A stretch of 12,084 nucleotides of DNA from Methanosalsum sp. (GTDB taxonomy: Archaea > Halobacteriota > Methanosarcinia > Methanosarcinales > Methanosarcinaceae), in NCBI GenBank assembly GCA_007127385.1, contig SKZM01000023.1, positions 1 to 12,084 of the forward strand, given 5' to 3'. The translations under genes were made by a program, and so were the position numbers. This document shows, piece after piece, positions 8,122 to 12,084 of the stretch. The notes under the pieces are model-generated. The model saw only the letters and a list, made by a program, of their open reading frames with translations, was not told where the DNA came from and did not search any database. Position 1 is the first letter of the stretch. Each line of letters opens with the position of its first letter.

Positions 8122-8281
8122 ACTGACCTCTCCTGCTGGACTGTACAGAACAGAATATTGATTTTGCGACCTAAAATTTCCTACTGTCCTAGATTATATT
8201 CCTCTATTTAATTGTTACCGAAAATAGAGTACAGTATAAACTATCTGTCAAACTCTGCTGTTAATAATATGATACAGTTCT

Positions 8282-8298
8282 TTTTTTGAATCAAAAAA
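8282..8298. promoter_or_regulatory. 17-bp palindrome between divergent genes
   Basis: TTTTTTGA (8282-8289), one A, then TCAAAAAA (8291-8298) is a perfect inverted repeat in the gap between the leftward exporter operon and the rightward hydrolase gene. It lies just upstream of the TATA-like GTATATAT (8322-8329) for the rightward gene and about 85 nt above a TATA-like AATATAATCT (8200-8191, minus strand) for the leftward operon. It could be a regulator site for either unit, or a chance A/T tract. No other structure was found in 8122-8405. Confidence 0.35.
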
Positions 8299-8321
8299 GC
8301 TTAAAATGAACTCCTGGAGCA

Positions 8322-8330
8322 GTATATATC
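8322..8330 (+). promoter_or_regulatory. Candidate TATA box of the hydrolase-rnp4 unit
   Basis: GTATATATC at 8322-8330 would place transcription start near 8352, giving a leader of about 50 nt. A second TA-rich run (about 8371-8383) is too close to the preferred start codon to leave room for the ribosome binding site at 8393-8398. Confidence 0.4.
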
Positions 8331-8405
8331 ATCCGATAAACATAAAACCTGCTTTCATGTTAATTTGTTCATATAATATATACTATGAGTACAAGGAGTA
8401 TAATT

Positions 8406-9086
8406 ATGGAATCAGAAGATACTGCAAAAGTTGATAATGTTATCATCAAATGGCTGGGCCATGCAGGGTTCATGATAAAAGGAGAAGATAAGATCGTGTA
8501 CATTGACCCCTATTCTCTTCCTGAATATATTGATTTTGAGGACCGGGCTGATCTGATACTGATCACACACGACCATTATGACCATTGCAGTCAGGAACAG
8601 GTTCAAAAACTGTGGAAAGGAGATGCTACTGTTCTGGTACCTGAATCATGTGAACTCCGATTTGTAGGCGATACCCGTTCTGTAAATCCCGGGGATCACT
8701 TTGATGAAGAGCTTAAGGTAAAGGACTTTGAAATAGAGATAGTGCCTGCATACAATATTGATAAGCAGTTCCATCCATCCGGAAAAGGGGTTGGATATAT
8801 AATTACAATAGACGATATTAAGATATATCATGCAGGAGATACTGATTTAATACCTCAGATGAATAAGATTTCTGCAGATGTTGCATTGCTTCCAATCGGC
8901 GGGACCTATACTATGGATGAGGTAGAGGCTGCAGAAGCTGCAGCTGTTATCTCGCCCCGGGTGGTAATTCCGATGCATTACGGTATGATAGATGGTACCG
9001 AAGCAGATCCTGAACTTTTCAGGGAGCTGGTGCATGAGAAAAATCCAGCAATTAAGGTTTCGATCCTGAAAGTAACTAATGAATAA
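8406..9086 (+). CDS. UPF0173 metal-dependent hydrolase (metallo-beta-lactamase fold)
   Basis: A 226-residue cytoplasmic metallo-hydrolase of the UPF0173 group. The metal-binding signature HDHYDH (55-60) is the HxHxDH motif. HAGDTD (142-147) supplies the bridging Asp region and PMHYG (His191) a late metal ligand; His123 is also near the site. WLGHAGFMI (16-24) is the conserved first strand of the family. The length fits the family, and the substrate is unknown. ATG at 8406 is chosen because AAGGAG (8393-8398) lies 7 nt before it; an in-frame ATG at 8385 has no such site and follows a TA-rich run. rnp4 starts 14 nt after the stop, so the two are probably cotranscribed. Confidence 0.93.
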   Translation: MESEDTAKVDNVIIKWLGHAGFMIKGEDKIVYIDPYSLPEYIDFEDRADLILITHDHYDHCSQEQVQKLWKGDATVLVPESCELRFVGDTRSVNPGDHFDEELKVKDFEIEIVPAYNIDKQFHPSGKGVGYIITIDDIKIYHAGDTDLIPQMNKISADVALLPIGGTYTMDEVEAAEAAAVISPRVVIPMHYGMIDGTEADPELFRELVHEKNPAIKVSILKVTNE

Positions 9087-9100
9087 TATAGAGGTAATCG

Positions 9101-9430
9101 ATGGGAAGAAACAGAAGAAAAAAGAAGGCTATTATCAAGGATATGGCCTCTCAGCGCATTGAAAGACTGTTCAAGCTTGCAGAACTTGAGTATGCCAGTA
9201 ATCTAAATCGCAGCAACAGATACGTATCACTGGCCAGAAAAATAGGTATGCGGCACAGGGTCAGTATACCTTCCCATCTCAGACGCAGAGTATGCAGGAG
9301 CTGTGATACTTTTCTTGTGCCTGGGGCCAGTTCAAGGGTGCGTCTTCGCAGAAACTATGTACTGATCACCTGTCTTAACTGTGGCAGTCATATGAGATTC
9401 CCCCATGACCGTAAATTAGAAGATAGCTGA
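9101..9430 (+). CDS. rnp4: Ribonuclease P protein component 4 (Rpp21/Rpr2 family)
   Basis: A 109-residue protein subunit of archaeal RNase P, the ribonucleoprotein that removes 5' leaders from pre-tRNA. It binds with Rnp1 (Rpp29) near the specificity domain of the RNA. Visible features are a basic N-terminus (GRNRRKKKAI), the helical segment RIERLFKLAELEYASNL (19-35), and a zinc ribbon with ligands Cys65-x2-Cys68 and Cys91-x2-Cys94, with the Arg-rich SSRVRLRRNYV between the pairs. These match the Rpr2/Rpp21 pattern over full length. A GAGGT site lies 5 nt before the ATG. It follows the UPF0173 gene closely and converges on the small membrane-protein gene, 25 nt away. Confidence 0.96.
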   Translation: MGRNRRKKKAIIKDMASQRIERLFKLAELEYASNLNRSNRYVSLARKIGMRHRVSIPSHLRRRVCRSCDTFLVPGASSRVRLRRNYVLITCLNCGSHMRFPHDRKLEDS

Positions 9431-9455
9431 GCAACCCTTAATTGTAAACCGTTTT

Positions 9456-9686
9456 TCATCCTACAAGAACTGTAAGCAGTTTTGATATAAGGTAAGCTAT
9501 CACTATCATAACCACTCCGCTGACTATATAGATAGTGATGTTTCTGATCACTTCATCCTTTTCTGCACCTGCTGTGATTCCAAATATATCTCCACTGCAC
9601 CTCCCGCTTCCACATCCTTTATCGGATCTGGTGTCATTACTGCCTTTTTCAGACTCTGAGCGTGTTACTGTTGGAAGTACTTTCAT
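9456..9686 (-). CDS. Small one-helix membrane protein with CxxxxC motif
   Basis: A 76-residue protein that I do not recognise. Residues 1-47 are hydrophilic and rich in Ser, Lys, Asp and Gly, with the motif KGCGSGRCSGD (Cys25 and Cys30). Residues about 49-74 form one C-terminal membrane helix, so a tail-anchored topology with a cytoplasmic N-terminus is likely. ATG at 9686 is chosen because AGGT (9697-9694) precedes it by 7 nt and a TATA-like box lies at 9736-9726; a longer open frame would run into the tRNA. Its size and tail anchor recall Sec61-beta, but the sequence of that family is not seen. The Cys pair could bind metal or form a disulfide. Confidence 0.72.
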   Translation of the reverse strand: MKVLPTVTRSESEKGSNDTRSDKGCGSGRCSGDIFGITAGAEKDEVIRNITIYIVSGVVMIVIAYLISKLLTVLVG

Positions 9687-9725
9687 GGTAGTTACCTGAT
9701 ATGATTGATCGGATATTGGATATAT

Positions 9726-9736
9726 CATATTATATA
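9726..9736 (-). promoter_or_regulatory. TATA box of the small membrane-protein gene
   Basis: TATATAATATG read on the minus strand begins one base after the 3' end of the tRNA gene. It would start a transcript near 9705-9710 with a leader of about 20 nt carrying the AGGT site. Confidence 0.45.
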
Positions 9737-9737
9737 G

Positions 9738-9822
9738 CGACGAGAGGGGGATTCGAACCCCCGAGGTGCAGAGCACCACAGGATTAGCAATCCTGCGCCA
9801 TACCGGGCTTGGCTACCTCGTC
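9738..9822 (-). tRNA. tRNA-Ser (GCT)
   Basis: An 85-nt class II tRNA with all arms readable. The acceptor stem is GACGAGG with TCTCGTC (one G-T pair), followed by discriminator G73 as expected for serine. The anticodon stem CAGGA/TCCTG encloses the loop TTGCTAA with anticodon GCT (9788-9786), reading AGC/AGU. The long variable arm has the stem GGTGC/GCACC, and the T arm is GGGGG-TTCGAAT-CCCCC. No intron is present and CCA is not encoded. It lies 112 nt downstream of the 7S RNA on the same strand. Confidence 0.97.
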
Positions 9823-9874
9823 TCTGAAATCTCTGTACTGGTATCTGAGCAGATATTCACAAATGCAGTGGAAA

Positions 9875-9882
9875 TATATAAT
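9875..9882 (-). promoter_or_regulatory. Candidate TATA box of tRNA-Ser
   Basis: TTATATAT on the minus strand, preceded by an A-rich stretch (AGAAAAAGA), lies about 53-60 nt before the mature tRNA 5' end. Transcription would start near 9853 and leave a 5' leader of about 30 nt for RNase P. This suggests the tRNA can be transcribed independently of the 7S RNA. Confidence 0.45.
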
Positions 9883-9934
9883 CTTTTTCTATGTTATTTG
9901 CTATGCCGGTTAATTTGATCTGATCAATTGTAAT

Positions 9935-10250
9935 TGACGGGCATGCCGCAGGTCGATGCTTCGCACAGACACGGATGATCTGTGATCTCTTCTCCACTCC
10001 GTGACCCTGCAAGCGACGTATGCCCGCAGTTGGTCTGCTCCCTTCCGGGCCTTGACCGGTTCCCGCAGTGAGGACACCGAGACCTGCTCTCCAGCAAGCC
10101 CCTGTGTCTACATCGTCCAAGCAGGACGGAGCTTCTTAGTTGAGTTCACAGGTCCGTGCCTGATTGAGGCACCTTCCCTTGGCTTCGTCCCCTACATATC
10201 GGCGATTTTAGGTTACAGGTAACGCCGAGCTACCCGGACTAGCCCGCCAA
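9935..10250 (-). ncRNA. ffs: Archaeal SRP (7S) RNA
   Basis: The RNA scaffold of the signal recognition particle, about 316 nt, which binds SRP19 and SRP54 for co-translational targeting of membrane and secreted proteins. The 5' part begins TTGGCGGGC (from 10250) and pairs with the 3' end GCCCGTCAA (9942-9934) to form archaeal helix 1. The Alu domain carries CCTGTAACC with the conserved TGTAAC (10217-10212). The SRP54-binding helix 8 reads GGCCCGGAAGGGAGCAG, with its GGAA tetraloop at 10046-10043. The ends are set by the helix-1 pairing and may be off by a few bases. An inverted repeat TTGATC-A-GATCAA (9927-9915 on the minus strand) follows the 3' end and may help termination. Confidence 0.96.
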
Positions 10251-10267
10251 CACTAGAATATATCTGA

Positions 10268-10279
10268 CCATATTAAAAG
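10268..10279 (-). promoter_or_regulatory. Promoter (TATA box) of 7S RNA
   Basis: CTTTTAATATGG on the minus strand is centred about 24 nt before the predicted 5' end of the 7S RNA, the normal distance for an archaeal TATA box. Purine-rich GGGAATA just upstream may be the BRE. The remainder of 10280-10358 shows only TTATATCA (10323-10330), a candidate TATA box for the rightward winged-helix gene. Confidence 0.55.
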
Positions 10280-10358
10280 TATTCCCCATAATGGATGGTT
10301 CAATTTACAGGACATAAACTAGTTATATCAGGTTCAATAAATATTAGATTGTGAGATC

Positions 10359-10598
10359 ATGGATGAACTGATAGGATTTGTTACAGGAAGCAACAACCGC
10401 CAGAAATTGCTGGAGTTGTTGGGATCGAAGGGGGAAGCAGATGCCGACCGCATTGCAAAGATGATGCATGTGTATCGTCCATCTGTGGAGAAAATACTTG
10501 ATGAACTAATGGAGAGGGAACTTATTGAGAAAAAAGGTGAGGCATATCAGCTGACAGAACTTGGGGAAGAGGTCAACGGGCGCATCCATGCTATTTGA
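10359..10598 (+). CDS. Small winged-helix DNA-binding protein
   Basis: A 79-residue single-domain winged-helix protein. Helix 1 is around RQKLLELLGSKGEA (14-27), the helix-turn-helix is DADRIAKMMHVYRPSVEKIL (28-47), and the wing is around LIEKKGEAYQLTELGEEV (55-72), where the LTELG turn is typical of archaeal winged-helix regulators (ArsR/MarR/PadR-like). No ligand domain is present. The start ATG has only a weak GTGAG upstream, and the TATA-like TTATATCA (10323-10330) leaves almost no leader, so it may be read nearly leaderless. It is divergent from the 7S RNA. Its target genes cannot be inferred. Confidence 0.8.
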   Translation: MDELIGFVTGSNNRQKLLELLGSKGEADADRIAKMMHVYRPSVEKILDELMERELIEKKGEAYQLTELGEEVNGRIHAI

Positions 10599-10645
10599 TC
10601 TCGTGCTGGATTTGATTTGAGAATAGGTAAATGATCAACAATATC

Positions 10646-10676
10646 TGACCGGCATATGAACGATTTATGCCGGTCA
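10646..10676. terminator. Hairpin between convergent winged-helix genes
   Basis: TGACCGGCATA (10646-10656) and TATGCCGGTCA (10666-10676) form a perfect 11-bp inverted repeat with a 9-nt loop, placed between the stops of two convergent genes (10598 and 10693). Position and stem strength suggest a bidirectional terminator or transcript-end stabiliser. Only a short T run (ATTT) follows, so it is not a classic bacterial-type terminator. Confidence 0.6.
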
Positions 10677-10692
10677 ATTTAAAATAACCTTC

Positions 10693-10995
10693 TTAAGTGT
10701 TCTGCCCTGATACTGAAGTTCTGGCAGTACCATTATCCTTTACTCCATAGAGTATCTGTCTTGCATCCCTGAAGCAGAATTTCTCCATCAGGAAGTTACC
10801 TCCTTTAAGCCTGCTTAATGCGTATCTTACAGTCCTTGGTGGAAGCTGACTTTCTCTGGCAATCTCTTTTGGGGTCAGGAATCCTCTATATTCCAGAACC
10901 TTGTATACAAGCTTTGCAGATGGTGGCATATCTTCAATGCTTTTATGACTGTTCTCTCTGGTACTGATATCTGTTTCGTTATACATTTTATTCAC
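10693..10995 (-). CDS. MarR/TrmB-like winged-helix regulator
   Basis: A 100-residue DNA-binding protein. After a flexible N-terminus (1-24), helix 1 is SAKLVYKVLEYRG (26-38), the helix-turn-helix is TPKEIARESQLPPRTVRYALSRLKG (41-65, given here in two parts: recognition helix from PRTVRYAL) and the wing follows as NFLMEKFCFRDARQILYGV (67-85). It ends in a short polar tail. The start is uncertain. GTG at 10995 has AGGT only 2 nt before it, while ATG at 10986 has the same AGGT 11 nt before it and gives 97 residues. The gene has its own promoter with a GTTAAC repeat pair (11043-11068), which may be an autoregulatory operator. Confidence 0.82.
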   Translation of the reverse strand: MNKMYNETDISTRENSHKSIEDMPPSAKLVYKVLEYRGFLTPKEIARESQLPPRTVRYALSRLKGGNFLMEKFCFRDARQILYGVKDNGTARTSVSGQNT

Positions 10996-11042
10996 TGACC
11001 TGTCAACAAAAACGATCCCTCATTTTACATTCACCACCATTA

Positions 11043-11068
11043 GTTAACACCGTTAACATATATATAAA
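11043..11068 (-). promoter_or_regulatory. TATA box with GTTAAC-N3-GTTAAC operator candidate
   Basis: GTTAAC occurs at 11043-11048 and again at 11052-11057, giving a symmetrical 15-bp site. Read on the minus strand, TTTATATATATG (11068-11057) is a TATA box whose downstream edge touches this site, so a bound protein would block transcription initiation. The start would be near 11035, about 40 nt before the gene. A 10-bp palindrome TTCCCGGGAA (11089-11098) lies further upstream. Nothing else was found in 11100-11150. Confidence 0.5.
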
Positions 11069-11152
11069 TTACGGGCTTTATCTTTTCATTCCCGGGAAAG
11101 CATCGTGATTGTATAGCTGTACTCCTGATTGAACACCATGGAACCAATCATG

Positions 11153-11160
11153 TTATATAC
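11153..11160 (+). promoter_or_regulatory. Candidate TATA box of the PAS-GAF sensor gene
   Basis: TTATATAC at 11153-11160 would start a transcript near 11180, leaving a leader of about 20 nt that contains the AGGT site at 11192-11195. Confidence 0.45.
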
Positions 11161-11201
11161 TTTGAAAAATTACCTGAAATTTGAAAGTAACAGGTTAAAT
11201 A

Positions 11202-12084
11202 ATGAATGATAGAGACTATCGAGAATTAGATAAAATAATTAACAGCAGTCCTGCAGTCATATTTTTGTGGAAGGCTGAAAACGGCTGGCCTGTTGAATTT
11301 GTATCCGATAATATTCTCCAGTTTGGATATGAAGCTGACGAGTTTATCTCAGGAAAATTGAAATTTGCGGATATAATACACCCGCATGATCTGGGCAAGG
11401 TTTTTAAGCTTTTTTCAAAATCAAATATGACCGATTATCCGGGATTTACGATCGATTACCGAATAATAACCAAATCAGGTGATATAAAATGGGTCAATGA
11501 GAGAACACTGATCCGCCGTGATGATGATGGAAACCTGATCAATTATGAGGGTATTATTTTTGATATTACAGATCGCAAGAAATCAGAACATGAGATGAAA
11601 CTAAACCAGGAGCTTATGGAATCGCTTCTGAAAATGAACCAGATGGTCGGTACAAACTTACAGGAAATTACTGATTTTGCCCGTGAAGAAGCCGTCAGGC
11701 TTACAGATAGCAAACTGGGGTATCTGGCATTCACAAATGCTGATGAAAGTGTTCTTACAATGCATTCATGGTCAAAAAATGCAATGAAGGAATGTAAGAT
11801 CGAAGATAAGAAGTTCGTGTATCCTCTAAAGACCACAGGTCTCTGGGGAGAATCGGTAAGGCAAAGGAAACCGGTGATAACTAATGATTACAGTGAACCT
11901 GATTCGTTGAAAAAAGGATATCCTGAGGGTCATGTAGAACTGAAGAATCATGTAACAGTACCCATATTTGATGGGGAGCGCATTGTTGGAGTTGTGGGAG
12001 CAGGCAATAAATTAAGTGATTACGACGATTTTGATTCTTTAAAACTTACACTGCTTATGCAGAACATGTGGAAACTGATACAGC
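11202..12084 (+). CDS. PAS-GAF sensory protein, 3' truncated by the window end
   Basis: The first 294 residues of a cytoplasmic sensor, probably a histidine kinase, with no signal peptide or membrane helix at the N-terminus. A PAS domain covers about 8-124 (INSSPAVIFLWKAE, FVSDNI, GYEADEFISG, IIHPHD, YRIITKSGDIKWV), ending in the PAC-type IIFDITDRKKSE, which leads into a coiled helix (about 125-150). A GAF domain (GAF_2 type) begins near 152 with SKLGYLAFTNADESVLTMHSW, GLWGESVRQRKPVITNDY and HVTVPIFDGERIVGVVG. The GAF domain contains MKECKI with Cys198, in a position reminiscent of the haem-linked Cys of Methanosarcina MsmS/RdmS kinases; this comparison is from memory. AGGT lies 6 nt before the ATG. 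The output domain is outside the window, so kinase activity is inferred. Confidence 0.88.
   Translation, partial: MNDRDYRELDKIINSSPAVIFLWKAENGWPVEFVSDNILQFGYEADEFISGKLKFADIIHPHDLGKVFKLFSKSNMTDYPGFTIDYRIITKSGDIKWVNERTLIRRDDDGNLINYEGIIFDITDRKKSEHEMKLNQELMESLLKMNQMVGTNLQEITDFAREEAVRLTDSKLGYLAFTNADESVLTMHSWSKNAMKECKIEDKKFVYPLKTTGLWGESVRQRKPVITNDYSEPDSLKKGYPEGHVELKNHVTVPIFDGERIVGVVGAGNKLSDYDDFDSLKLTLLMQNMWKLIQ

Noticed and set aside
9687..9779. Longer start for the small membrane protein, running into the tRNA-Ser gene
   Set aside because: The extension would translate the 3' half of the tRNA; the ATG at 9686 has its own AGGT site and TATA box.
9857..10222. Open frames on both strands overlapping the 7S RNA region (10001-10222 plus, 9857-10120 minus)
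   Set aside because: They lie wholly or mostly over the highly structured SRP RNA, have no family resemblance and no ribosome binding site; the GC-rich RNA gene explains them.
1..12084. CRISPR array, insertion sequence or integrated element
   Set aside because: No regularly spaced repeats, transposase, integrase or duplicated tRNA end were seen; gene content is chromosomal and uniform in composition.

Overview
The window comes from a methanogenic archaeon, most probably a Methanosarcinales member of the Methanolobus/Methanohalophilus/Methanococcoides kind. The signs are an archaeal 7S (SRP) RNA with a full Alu domain, an RNase P protein of the Rnp4/Rpp21 type, TATA-box promoters, AGGT/GGAG ribosome binding sites, COG1361-type surface proteins and a PAS-GAF sensor of the kind abundant in methylotrophic methanogens. 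Genus is an inference; no methanogenesis gene lies in the window.

Left part (1-3542): a two-gene minus-strand operon encodes a sodium:solute symporter with an extra soluble C-terminal domain, followed 8 nt later by a lipoprotein with a C-terminal membrane anchor (DUF5803-like). Upstream of it, on the plus strand, lies the relic of a molybdate/tungstate-type ABC transporter ATPase. Its Walker B/D-loop, switch-histidine and TOBE pieces are still readable in one frame but are interrupted by five stop codons.

Middle (3534-8121): a three-gene minus-strand operon encodes an RND-superfamily (HAE3/MMPL-like) exporter and two paralogous, secreted, membrane-anchored COG1361 proteins. The three may act together as an archaeal envelope export machine. 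The exporter's first membrane helix is encoded upstream of its first ATG, and the best-placed start is an ATA codon.

Right of centre (8122-10250): a regulatory gap with a 17-bp palindrome leads to a plus-strand pair, a UPF0173 metallo-beta-lactamase-fold hydrolase and rnp4. Facing them on the minus strand are a small one-helix membrane protein with a CxxxxC motif, tRNA-Ser(GCT) and the 7S RNA, all in the same direction. 7S RNA, tRNA-Ser and an RNase P subunit form a small RNA-biology cluster.

Right end (10251-12084): two small winged-helix proteins converge on an 11-bp-stem hairpin. The second has a GTTAAC-N3-GTTAAC operator candidate beside its TATA box. The window ends inside a PAS-GAF sensory protein whose output domain lies outside.
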